From Oscillospiraceae bacterium (GTDB lineage Bacteria; Bacillota; Clostridia; Oscillospirales; SIG530): a stretch of 38,255 bases of DNA. The translations under genes were made by a program, and so were the position numbers. Below are positions 31,548-38,255 of the stretch, piece after piece. The stretch covers positions 1 to 38,255 of the forward strand of contig SVND01000022.1 in NCBI GenBank assembly GCA_015067075.1, in the 5' to 3' direction. The notes below the pieces were generated by a model that worked only from the letters and a program-made list of their open reading frames with translations, did no database searches and had not been told where the DNA came from. Each line of letters opens with the position of its first letter. The stretch's first letter is position 1.

Positions 31548-32054
31548 TTACAATAAAAGTACAGCCGCGAAAGCTCCCGCCAAAACTGATACGTTTTTCA
31601 AAAGCTTGCCCTTTTTCTCCCCGTCCTCTCTCGCTCTTTCCGCGCGCTCGTTAAGCACGGTAATATATCCGTCAAAATATTCGCCAAGGCTTGAGCGCGA
31701 ACAAACGCAAGCGCCTCTCGCAAACTCCTCAAGCAAGCTTTTATCCTCACTTTTCAGCAGCCTGCTCTCCTTCACAGCCATTGCAAATGCCGCTGAAAAA
31801 AGCTCGCCCTTTTCAATGTAGCGCATCGTCGCCGTGAAAAGCACCGTATCTCTGCCGTTAAAGCTACGGCAAATATTTTTTACTATTTCATTCAGCGGAG
31901 TCCCACGGCTAACCGCTTCGCTTTTCATATATTCCACAAGCTTCGCCGTATCACCGATTACACGTGCGTACGAATCAAGGGTGCGTGAATATATCTGTCC
32001 CATCAAATACGCCGAAAGAGTGACGGACGATGCGCCTATAATTTTATAAATCAT
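31548..32054 (-). CDS. spoIIIAB: Stage III sporulation protein AB
   Basis: 168 residues from the ATG at 32054 (MIYKIIGASSVTLSAYLMGQ), the normal start and length for SpoIIIAB. Longer in-frame starts run deep into spoIIIAA. It overlaps spoIIIAA's stop by about 11 bp. An N-terminal membrane helix is followed by a soluble helical domain similar to type II secretion protein GspF, and there is a final hydrophobic segment (VLAGAFAAVLLL). Confidence 0.93.
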   Translation of the reverse strand: MIYKIIGASSVTLSAYLMGQIYSRTLDSYARVIGDTAKLVEYMKSEAVSRGTPLNEIVKNICRSFNGRDTVLFTATMRYIEKGELFSAAFAMAVKESRLLKSEDKSLLEEFARGACVCSRSSLGEYFDGYITVLNERAERAREDGEKKGKLLKNVSVLAGAFAAVLLL

Positions 32055-32964
32055 TATTTTCACCATACCCTTGCCATATTCCTGCTTTGCCGAGCTTGTA
32101 TATCTTCTCCATCCTGTGCGTTTTACCAATCACCGCCACCGCCGTGAACGCGCCGCTTTTCATAAGTGGTGCAAGTGGTTCGCGCTCGGTAAGCTCCCGT
32201 ATGTCCCGTGCATGGGCTGTAGCTATAACGGCAACACCGCATTTTGCCGCCTCGCCCACAGCCTTCGCTTCGTCCTCACCGCCTATTTCGTCGCAAATAA
32301 GCACCTGTGGCGATATGGTGCGTATGGCAATTTCAATGCCCTGCGCTTTTGGATATCCGCTCATGATATCCGTCATCTGACCGACGTTTTTGCTTGCAAT
32401 TCCGTTTACGCATCCCGCAAGCTCGCTTCGCTCATCAAGCACGCAAACGCGCAAATTTCTTTTATCCGAAAGCTGACGTGCCATATCACGCAGTACCGTC
32501 GTTTTGCCGAAGGACGGCGGTGATATTATCAGCATTCCGCCCATATCAAAGTGCGCCATCAGTTCATCAGCCGCGCCGTACACCTCTCTCGGTATCCTTA
32601 TGTTGATACACGACACGTCACGCACGGAGCTGATCGCACCGCCTCGGCAAACGGCACTTCCGCATACGCCTGCTCTTACACCGCCCGCCAGGGAAATAAA
32701 TCCGTCAGTTATCTGATGCTCACAGCTGTAGACTGAACCTGCGCAAAGCTTTTCAAGCGTGCATGCTATCTCCTCGGCGGTGATCGCCATGCCGCAAAGA
32801 AAGTTCTCCCCTCCGTACGTTACCGCCGCGCGCCGCCCCACACGCAATCGTATCTCCCAAGCCGCTTCACGCACATGGTAAGGTACTGCCGAAAGCTTGT
32901 CGCGCACGCTGTCCGGAAGTAACGCTAAAGCTCTGTCGAAATCAGTAATTATCCTTGTTTGCAT
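32044..32964 (-). CDS. spoIIIAA: Stage III sporulation protein AA, secretion-type ATPase
   Basis: 306 residues from the ATG at 32964, preceded by AAGGAGGAAATCC; the upstream in-frame ATG lacks this. Walker A is SPPSFGKTT and Walker B VLICDEIGG, with VGQMTDIMSGYPKAQGIEIA between them, as in the SpoIIIAA relatives of PilT/GspE-type ATPases. It powers or assembles the SpoIIIA-Q channel that keeps the forespore supplied. It is first in the operon. A sigma-E promoter is expected upstream, but only a weak CATACCGAT-like -10 is visible, near 33017-33025. Confidence 0.95.
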   Translation of the reverse strand: MQTRIITDFDRALALLPDSVRDKLSAVPYHVREAAWEIRLRVGRRAAVTYGGENFLCGMAITAEEIACTLEKLCAGSVYSCEHQITDGFISLAGGVRAGVCGSAVCRGGAISSVRDVSCINIRIPREVYGAADELMAHFDMGGMLIISPPSFGKTTVLRDMARQLSDKRNLRVCVLDERSELAGCVNGIASKNVGQMTDIMSGYPKAQGIEIAIRTISPQVLICDEIGGEDEAKAVGEAAKCGVAVIATAHARDIRELTEREPLAPLMKSGAFTAVAVIGKTHRMEKIYKLGKAGIWQGYGENNDL

Positions 32965-33089
32965 GGATTTCCTCCTTGCTTGTCTTTGATATATGTTTAT
33001 GCTGACCGTCAAATCGGTATGCCGTTTTTCTGCTTTTCAGTTTTTATTGTAAAATGCGTGTAAAATCGGCGATTTTTTTAAAAAAGGTG

Positions 33090-33118
33090 TTGACAAATCC
33101 TTGTTAAAATGTTATCAT
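33090..33118 (+). promoter_or_regulatory. Sigma-A promoter of pckG
   Basis: TTGACA (33090-33095), 17-bp spacer, TATCAT (33113-33118). A GAGGAAAAGTAAA ribosome site precedes the ATG at 33192. Confidence 0.85.
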
Positions 33119-33191
33119 ATAAACTGCGGAGGATTGGTTTTCCGCAAGACATTATAAAATAATTAACCTTTATTATAGGAGGAAAAGTAAA

Positions 33192-34952
33192 ATGACAAAC
33201 AATGTTCATGTCCTTAAATGGATCGATGAAATGAAGGCTCTGACAACTCCCGACGAAGTCGTTTGGATTGACGGAAGCGAAGAACAGCTCGAGATCCTTC
33301 GCCAGCAGGCTATGGCTACAGGCGAGATCATCAAGCTCAACCAGGACAAGCTCCCCGGCTGCTATCTCCATCGCACAGCTATCAACGACGTTGCTCGTGT
33401 TGAAGGACGTACTTTCATCTGCACAAAGAAGAAGGAAGACGTTGGCCCGACAAATAACTGGATGAATTCCGACGAATGCTACGAAAAGCTCTCCAAGCTC
33501 TACAAGGGCTCCATGAAGGGCAGAACAATGTATATCATTCCCTATTCCATGGGCGTTGTCGGCTCTCCCTTCGCTAAGATCGGTATCGAGCTTACAGACT
33601 CCATCTACGTTGTTCTTAACATGGTCATCATGACAAGAGTTGGCAAGACGGTTATTGACGCTCTCGGCGACGATGCAGGCTTTATCAAGGGTCTCCACGC
33701 TAAGGCTGACCTCGACGACAACAACAGATACATCTGCCACTTCCCCGAAGACAACACGATCTGGTCCATCAACTCCGGTTACGGCGGAAACGTTCTTCTC
33801 GGCAAAAAGTGCTTCGCACTCCGTATCGCTTCCTGGCTCGGACGTAAAGAGGGCTGGATGGCTGAGCATATGCTTATCCTCGGCATCGAAAATCCCCAGG
33901 GCGAGATCAAATATATCTCTGCTGCTTTCCCGTCTGCTTGCGGCAAGACAAACCTTGCTATGCTCATTCCGCCTGAAGTATTCAAGGCAAAGGGCTATAA
34001 AGTATGGTGCGTAGGTGACGATATTGCTTGGCTCCGCATAGGCGAAGACGGCAGACTTTGGGCTGTAAACCCCGAAGCAGGCTTCTTCGGCGTTGCTCCC
34101 GGTACAAGCGAAAAGACAAACTTCAACGCTCTCGCTTCCACAAGAAAGAATACTATCTTCACAAACGTTGTTCATAATCTTGACGATAACACAGTTTGGT
34201 GGGAAGGTCTCGACAAGAATCCCCCGAAGAACGCTCTCAACTGGAAGGGCGAAAAGTGGGATGCTTCTCTCGGCGAAAAGGGCGCACATCCCAACTCTCG
34301 TTTCACAGCTCCCGCTATCCAGTGCCCCTGCGTTTCCAGCGAATTCAACAGCCTTAAGGGTGTTCCCATCTCCGCTATCGTATTCGGCGGCAGACGTGCT
34401 AAGACAGCTCCCCTCGTATACCAGGCTCGCAGCTGGCAGCACGGTGTATTCATTGGTTCTATCATGGCTTCCGAAACAACTGCTGCAGCTACAGGCGCAG
34501 TAGGCGTTGTTCGCCGTGACCCCATGGCTATGCTTCCCTTCTGCGGATACGACATGGCTCAGTACTTTGCACATTGGCTTGAAATGGGCAAGAAGATTCC
34601 TAATCCTCCGATGATCTTCAACGTAAACTGGTTCAGAACAGATAACGACGGCAAGTTCTTGTGGCCCGGCTTCGGCGACAATATGCGCGTTCTTATGTGG
34701 ATCCTTGACCGTTGCGAAGGCAAGGCTGACGCTCGTGAAACAGCTATCGGTTACGTTCCCTCCGCTAAGGACATCAACTGCGAAGGTCTTGACGTTTCCA
34801 CAGAAGTTCTCGACGAGATCCTTTCCGTTGACAACGCTCTTTGGAGAGAAGACATCAAAGGCATCAAGGAATTCTATGCTAAGTTCGGCGACACAATGCC
34901 GAAGGAGCTTCTTGATGAGCTTGCAACACTTGAAGCAAATACAGCTGAATAA
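33192..34952 (+). CDS. pckG: Phosphoenolpyruvate carboxykinase (GTP)
   Basis: 586 residues of the GTP-dependent PEPCK family, which converts oxaloacetate and GTP to PEP, CO2 and GDP (reversible; in many gut anaerobes it runs toward oxaloacetate). The kinase P-loop FPSACGKTNLAM (about 246-257) contains the family's hyper-reactive Cys. YGGNVLLGKKCFALRIA and PEAGFFGVAPGTSEKTN are GTP-type hallmarks, unlike the ATP-type PckA. Codon use is strongly biased (mostly CTC/CTT for Leu, TCC for Ser, AAG for Lys), as in highly expressed genes. It is monocistronic, with a consensus promoter and strong terminator. Confidence 0.97.
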   Translation: MTNNVHVLKWIDEMKALTTPDEVVWIDGSEEQLEILRQQAMATGEIIKLNQDKLPGCYLHRTAINDVARVEGRTFICTKKKEDVGPTNNWMNSDECYEKLSKLYKGSMKGRTMYIIPYSMGVVGSPFAKIGIELTDSIYVVLNMVIMTRVGKTVIDALGDDAGFIKGLHAKADLDDNNRYICHFPEDNTIWSINSGYGGNVLLGKKCFALRIASWLGRKEGWMAEHMLILGIENPQGEIKYISAAFPSACGKTNLAMLIPPEVFKAKGYKVWCVGDDIAWLRIGEDGRLWAVNPEAGFFGVAPGTSEKTNFNALASTRKNTIFTNVVHNLDDNTVWWEGLDKNPPKNALNWKGEKWDASLGEKGAHPNSRFTAPAIQCPCVSSEFNSLKGVPISAIVFGGRRAKTAPLVYQARSWQHGVFIGSIMASETTAAATGAVGVVRRDPMAMLPFCGYDMAQYFAHWLEMGKKIPNPPMIFNVNWFRTDNDGKFLWPGFGDNMRVLMWILDRCEGKADARETAIGYVPSAKDINCEGLDVSTEVLDEILSVDNALWREDIKGIKEFYAKFGDTMPKELLDELATLEANTAE

Positions 34953-34965
34953 TAAAGCTAAGCTT

Positions 34966-34996
34966 AAGGCGCACTCGAAAGAGTGCGCCTTTTTTC
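34966..34996 (+). terminator. Terminator of pckG
   Basis: AAGGCGCACTC (34966-34976), GAAA tetraloop, GAGTGCGCCTT (34981-34991), then a T-run. Confidence 0.95.
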
Positions 34997-35004
34997 GTCT
35001 AAAA

Positions 35005-35074
35005 ATTACAACTCGATTACATTTTTTCGCTTTTAATTACAAACCGTTTACATTTCGATTACAATTTAATTACA
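35005..35074 (+). promoter_or_regulatory. Array of six TTACA motifs with 11-bp phasing
   Basis: TTACA starts at 35006, 35017, 35037, 35048, 35059 and 35070. All steps are 11 bp except one of 20 bp. Direct repeats on one face of the helix just upstream of a promoter are the classic binding pattern of OmpR/PhoB-family response regulators; the Bacillus PhoP box (TT-A/T-ACA repeats, 11-bp steps) is very similar. Confidence 0.6.
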
Positions 35075-35088
35075 GTTTTTCTTTTTTA

Positions 35089-35117
35089 TTGACATAAAAA
35101 CTCTTTTATGATATATT
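35089..35117 (+). promoter_or_regulatory. Sigma-A promoter of the two-domain lipoprotein gene
   Basis: TTGACA (35089-35094), 17-bp spacer, TATATT (35112-35117). The TTACA array ends 15 bp upstream. Confidence 0.82.
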
Positions 35118-35204
35118 GATAACAGAGAAAAAAATGAGGTGATTTCCCATGCGCTAAAGCTACACAAATTCACATTGAATATATCATTTAAAAGGAGATT
35201 TATT

Positions 35205-36398
35205 ATGAAAAAACTTATCCCCATTTTTATTATAATCCTAACAGCCTTGTCGCTGTTCGCCTGTAGCAACTACACGCTTGACAAGCTTCCCCTGCCTACA
35301 GACACACCGAAGCAGTCAAGCGATGAGACAACTGACAGTGGCGAGCTTACCGCACAGCAGATATGGGAAAAATACGGCGAACAAACACCTATCTTTATCT
35401 GTGATGACGAGTTTCTTCGCAGCTTTGATACCGCTGTCGAGTTTAACTCTGTCGATAATTCCCTTGATAAAAGCGCCGTTATCAATATGGTGAAGTCACT
35501 GCTTATCGGAAAACTGCAATCCGATACGCTTTTGATGGATATGGACATTGAAAAAATGCTTACCATTGACGGTCAAAAGCTTTCTCCCAGCTTGCAATAT
35601 CTTTCACAGCAATGCACCTATCTCAACAAGATGCGAAGCGGCATGACCGTACACGACTGCAACGCCGTTTTCGTACTGCCTGTCATTGAAATAGACGGTG
35701 AAAAAGCCATTGTGCGCGCTGACAGCATTGTCACCTTTTACGACAAATACGATACAATGACTGAATCGTATACTAAATATTATTTTGAGCTTGAAAAACA
35801 AAACGGTATTTGGCACTTTACGCGCTACAGCGACGATGCTTGCGGCGGCAAGGAATATGTACCATTCGACCTTGAAGCAAAGCTTAAAGGGGAAAAAGTG
35901 TTACATTACATACCCGTTGCTTTCGCCCGTCAAGCTCTCTCCGATTCAAATTTTGCCGCCGATTACAACACATATCAACATTCGCCATTTTCAGATGAGA
36001 CTACGCTGACAGATATGGTTAAATCCCTTTTCCTTACCCGTGTGCAAGCAGTCTATCTGCAAAAGGAAATCGACTTTCCCGCCATGCTCTCCGACGGCGT
36101 TTCCTCTGTTACACAAAGCGTAAGTAATTTTATACGCTCGGTCGAATACGATGCAGAAACAACAAAAAGCCAAAACAAACTAATACAAGAATTCAGCCTT
36201 TCCTATTTGTTTACAAGACTCAACATTTCAGAAGATACAGCTGAAATAACGGTGACAGAAACGGCAAACTACACAGAAACGGTACCAGACCCTGCTTTCA
36301 CAGAAAAAACAACGTACGAGCTTACCTTTGAGAAAAACAATAACGGCTTATGGATGCTTACTATATGCAACAAAACGGCTTATCAAATAATATCATAG
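35205..36398 (+). CDS. Lipoprotein of unknown function with two repeated domains
   Basis: 397 residues from the ATG at 35205, after AAAGGAGATTTATT. Lipobox LFAC (Cys20). The rest holds two copies of one ~150-residue domain. The first runs from about INMVKSLLIGKLQSDTLL to ELEKQNGIWHFTRY; the second from TDMVKSLFLTRVQAVYL to FEKNNNGLWMLTICN. Each ends in a TE(S/T)..(Y)...EL(E)...NG(I/L)W strand pair, similar in shape to NTF2-like lipoprotein domains, but I cannot name a family. It is transcribed alone and closed by a terminator. The phased array before its promoter suggests control by a two-component system. Confidence 0.82.
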   Translation: MKKLIPIFIIILTALSLFACSNYTLDKLPLPTDTPKQSSDETTDSGELTAQQIWEKYGEQTPIFICDDEFLRSFDTAVEFNSVDNSLDKSAVINMVKSLLIGKLQSDTLLMDMDIEKMLTIDGQKLSPSLQYLSQQCTYLNKMRSGMTVHDCNAVFVLPVIEIDGEKAIVRADSIVTFYDKYDTMTESYTKYYFELEKQNGIWHFTRYSDDACGGKEYVPFDLEAKLKGEKVLHYIPVAFARQALSDSNFAADYNTYQHSPFSDETTLTDMVKSLFLTRVQAVYLQKEIDFPAMLSDGVSSVTQSVSNFIRSVEYDAETTKSQNKLIQEFSLSYLFTRLNISEDTAEITVTETANYTETVPDPAFTEKTTYELTFEKNNNGLWMLTICNKTAYQIIS

Positions 36399-36415
36399 AA
36401 AAACAAATTAGTGAC

Positions 36416-36449
36416 AAAACATCCGACTGAATTTGCAGTCGGATGTTTT
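36416..36449 (+). terminator. Terminator of the two-domain lipoprotein gene
   Basis: AAAACATCCGACTG (36416-36429) pairs exactly with CAGTCGGATGTTTT (36436-36449), 6-base loop, followed by more T. Confidence 0.93.
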
Positions 36450-36584
36450 CGTTTTTACTGTTCTTTTTTACTGAACAATTTACCTTTAATTGTCTTAAAG
36501 TTTACCATGCAAGACTCCTCGTCTGAATTACACAAGCAGGCACGGGAAGTAGATATACAAACAACATGTATCTTTCTTATTTCC

Positions 36585-36613
36585 TTGACTTTTTAATATT
36601 TCCTGTGTATAAT
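36585..36613 (+). promoter_or_regulatory. Sigma-A promoter of the GH28 gene
   Basis: TTGACT (36585-36590), 17-bp spacer, TATAAT (36608-36613). Confidence 0.8.
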
Positions 36614-36682
36614 AGTCACAAGTCTCATCTGTTTGAAAAAAGAGTTTCACATATATATGAATTATAAATTAAAGGAGAGCTT

Positions 36683-37915
36683 ATGAGTATTATTAATGTA
36701 AAAAAAGCAGGCGTTTCAGGTGACGGCAGTCACATTGAAACAGCGGAAATACAAAAGGTTATCAACGACGCTACAGATGGAGATACAATATTATTTCCTT
36801 GCGGTCACTATGTAACAGGTACGCTCAGCTTAAGAAGCAATATTACAATTATACTTGAAAAGGGTGCTGAACTTATCGGCTCGCGAAACATCGAGCATTA
36901 TCGCGACTGTGGCTTTTATCACAATGAAATGAAGCAGACAACTTCGCTTATTTATGCGCTTGACTGCGAGAATATTTGTATAAAAGGTGAGGGGAAAATT
37001 CAGCTTAACGGAGATGCTTTCATGGATTTTCGCAAATATATTCCCTCTGAATTAGGTGATGCTCCCGTTTCTCTTTTTGAAGCGGAGCAAATGGTCGTTG
37101 CTGTTGTAAAACGTCCTACTCAGCCGATTTTCTTTAATAATTGCAAAAACATTGTAATAAACGGTATCGAGATCTTTAATTCACCTTGTTGGACACTTGT
37201 TTTTTCAAACTGTGAAAACATTACGGTTGAAAACATTTACATGGACAATCATAACCGCATCCCCAACAATGACGGTATACATTGCTCCGCCTCTAAAAAT
37301 ATTACCGTTAAGAATTGTACTTTCCTTTGCGGTGACGACTGCTTTGCCGCCACATGTATTACAAATTGGAATGGAATTTGTGAAAATATCAAAATTTCCG
37401 ACTGCCTTATGTCTTCCCGTTCCGCCGCTATTCGCTTCGGACACCTTGAAAGCAAGGTTAAAAACGCAACCATAAAAAATATTAAGGTTATACGTTCAAA
37501 TCGCGCCGTTTCTATTTTTACGGGAGATAACGGCTATGTTGAAAATATACATTTTGAAAACATTATTTCAGACACTAAAATACACGGCGGTTTCTGGTGG
37601 GGAAAAGGCGAGCCTATCGTTATTTGCGCTAAAGATGCAACGGGAACCATAAGTGATATTTCTTTCTCCGACTGTTTATTCACTCACGAATCGCCTGCTA
37701 TTATATGCGGTAGCGACGGAAATGTAAATAATATCAGTTTTAATAACTGCCGCTTTGACGTACAAAAAGGCGAAACACATAAATATTACCTTGATAAAAT
37801 GGATCTTCAGCCGAATGTACCTTTTCTTACATCTGCGCCATATAAGCTCGGCGAACATATGTATGTCAGCGATGCCGATGTAAATACAAATGATACTATT
37901 TTTGGAGAAAAGTAA
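36683..37915 (+). CDS. Glycoside hydrolase family 28 (polygalacturonase-like) enzyme
   Basis: 410 residues of right-handed beta-helix repeats (NCKNIVINGIEI, NCENITVENIYM, SASKNITVKNC). The GH28 catalytic signature is nearly complete: D197 in NNDGIH, D218-D219 in CGDDC, and H254 in RFGHLE where GHG is usual. The common final RIK motif is not obvious. There is no signal peptide, so it would act in the cytoplasm on imported oligosaccharides, such as (rhamno)galacturonides (inference). The start follows AAAGGAGAGCTT. It is transcribed alone; no uptake or regulator gene is within the window. Confidence 0.87.
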   Translation: MSIINVKKAGVSGDGSHIETAEIQKVINDATDGDTILFPCGHYVTGTLSLRSNITIILEKGAELIGSRNIEHYRDCGFYHNEMKQTTSLIYALDCENICIKGEGKIQLNGDAFMDFRKYIPSELGDAPVSLFEAEQMVVAVVKRPTQPIFFNNCKNIVINGIEIFNSPCWTLVFSNCENITVENIYMDNHNRIPNNDGIHCSASKNITVKNCTFLCGDDCFAATCITNWNGICENIKISDCLMSSRSAAIRFGHLESKVKNATIKNIKVIRSNRAVSIFTGDNGYVENIHFENIISDTKIHGGFWWGKGEPIVICAKDATGTISDISFSDCLFTHESPAIICGSDGNVNNISFNNCRFDVQKGETHKYYLDKMDLQPNVPFLTSAPYKLGEHMYVSDADVNTNDTIFGEK

Positions 37916-38110
37916 AAAAGCAAAGAAAGTTATCCCTGTGAAGCTTCAAAGGCGGCGGCAAACTAAAGCTCTACCGCATTATGATATGGATAGATGCAAA
38001 ATTTTATAAAGTATCTCATTCGTCACATATTTTTCTTTGATGAGATTCTTAAACTTACAAAAACACGCAGAACAAAGCGTGATGTTCTTAGCGGAGAAAT
38101 TGTATAACGC
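37916..38110. other. Non-coding stretch after the GH28 gene
   Basis: No supported gene, promoter or clear terminator. GCGGCGGCAAACTAAAGC near 37952 hints at decayed sequence. Confidence 0.4.
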
Positions 38111-38113
38111 ACG

Positions 38114-38161
38114 GTAGGGGCGAACTGTGTTCGCCCGCGGGAGACCGCAGGTCTCCCCTAC
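38114..38161. repeat. Nested palindromic intergenic repeat
   Basis: The outer stem GTAGGGG (38114-38120) with CCCCTAC (38155-38161) encloses two perfect 8-bp hairpins: GGGCGAAC/GTTCGCCC (38118-38136) and GGGAGACC/GGTCTCCC (38139-38157). Intergenic repeats beginning GTAGGGGCGA are common in gut Clostridia genomes. Confidence 0.8.
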
Positions 38162-38240
38162 GAGCAAGCAAAATTTGCTCCGCTGTAAACAAGTCATGAC
38201 CACCGGCCGTGCCGGTGGCTTGCACAAGCCCCCTTAGGGC
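38162..38240. repeat. Further short hairpin repeats at the window end
   Basis: GAGCAA/TTGCTC (38162-38180), CCACCGGC/GCCGGTGG (38200-38218) and GCCC/GGGC (38228-38240) follow one another directly. The GC content is far above that of the neighbouring DNA. Confidence 0.65.
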
Positions 38241-38255
38241 ATAGAACCGGCCGAG

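Noticed and set aside
33013-33060. Clear sigma-E promoter before spoIIIAA
   Set aside because: Only a weak CATACCGAT-like -10 is visible and no matching -35, so it is not listed as a feature.
33078-34574. Open minus-strand frame of 498 codons opposite pckG
   Set aside because: It is the mirror of a strongly codon-biased gene; the product has no recognisable domain and the plus-strand PEPCK is certain.
35005-35074. TTACA array as a CRISPR leader or replication iteron set
   Set aside because: The units are too short, they sit just before a promoter, and no cas or rep gene is present.
37979-38227. Open minus-strand frame of 82 codons at the window end
   Set aside because: It lies across the palindromic repeats, and its composition follows them; no ribosome site.

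Overview
The window is one stretch of chromosome from a spore-forming, anaerobic member of the Clostridia (Bacillota), most like an uncultured gut Oscillospirales/Eubacteriales-type organism. The evidence is a spoIIIA sporulation operon, an NfnAB electron-bifurcating transhydrogenase, a GTP-type PEP carboxykinase, many lipoproteins with Pro/Thr-rich linkers, strong AGGAGG ribosome sites and sigma-A promoters with 17-bp spacers. I see no tRNA, rRNA, CRISPR array, transposase or phage gene. Species cannot be told from the sequence alone.

Layout. 1-2592: a metallophosphoesterase lipoprotein and an AlkD-like DNA glycosylase. 2585-8775: an AraC regulator divergent from a five-gene catabolic operon (two URO-D superfamily proteins, two xylose-isomerase-like TIM-barrel proteins, one Gfo/Idh/MocA dehydrogenase), with a repeated candidate operator between them. 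8829-10257: a membrane-anchored XRE regulator and a PnuC vitamin transporter with an apparent N-terminal frameshift. 10372-15109: serine synthesis (serC-serA) and nfnA-nfnB. 15381-19586: a large membrane-anchored CotH-kinase protein with three lamin-tail domains and a threonine-aldolase-like enzyme.

19657-27506 is the most unusual part. Three paralogous lipoproteins carry a beta-propeller-like domain with a conserved Cys/His motif. In two of them it is fused to a sugar-type ABC solute-binding domain, and in the third it stands alone. With them are a small secreted protein and a very small ORF of 24 codons that has an in-frame stop followed by 15 further plausible codons. No ABC permease is present. 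Five promoter-like elements, all matching TGAGAC-N16-(C/T)RTA, sit in the gaps between these genes and resemble ECF sigma-factor promoters. The block appears to be an expanding, recombining gene array.

27508-33012: a cell-surface metallophosphoesterase with a LamG-like domain, then spoIIIAA-AB-AC-AD-AE-AF. The usual last two genes, spoIIIAG and spoIIIAH, are missing at this locus. 33192-36398: pckG, then a lipoprotein with two repeated domains, preceded by an 11-bp-phased array of TTACA motifs that looks like an OmpR/PhoB-family binding array. 36683-38255: a GH28 family enzyme with no signal peptide, then about 340 bp of non-coding DNA ending in nested palindromic intergenic repeats.
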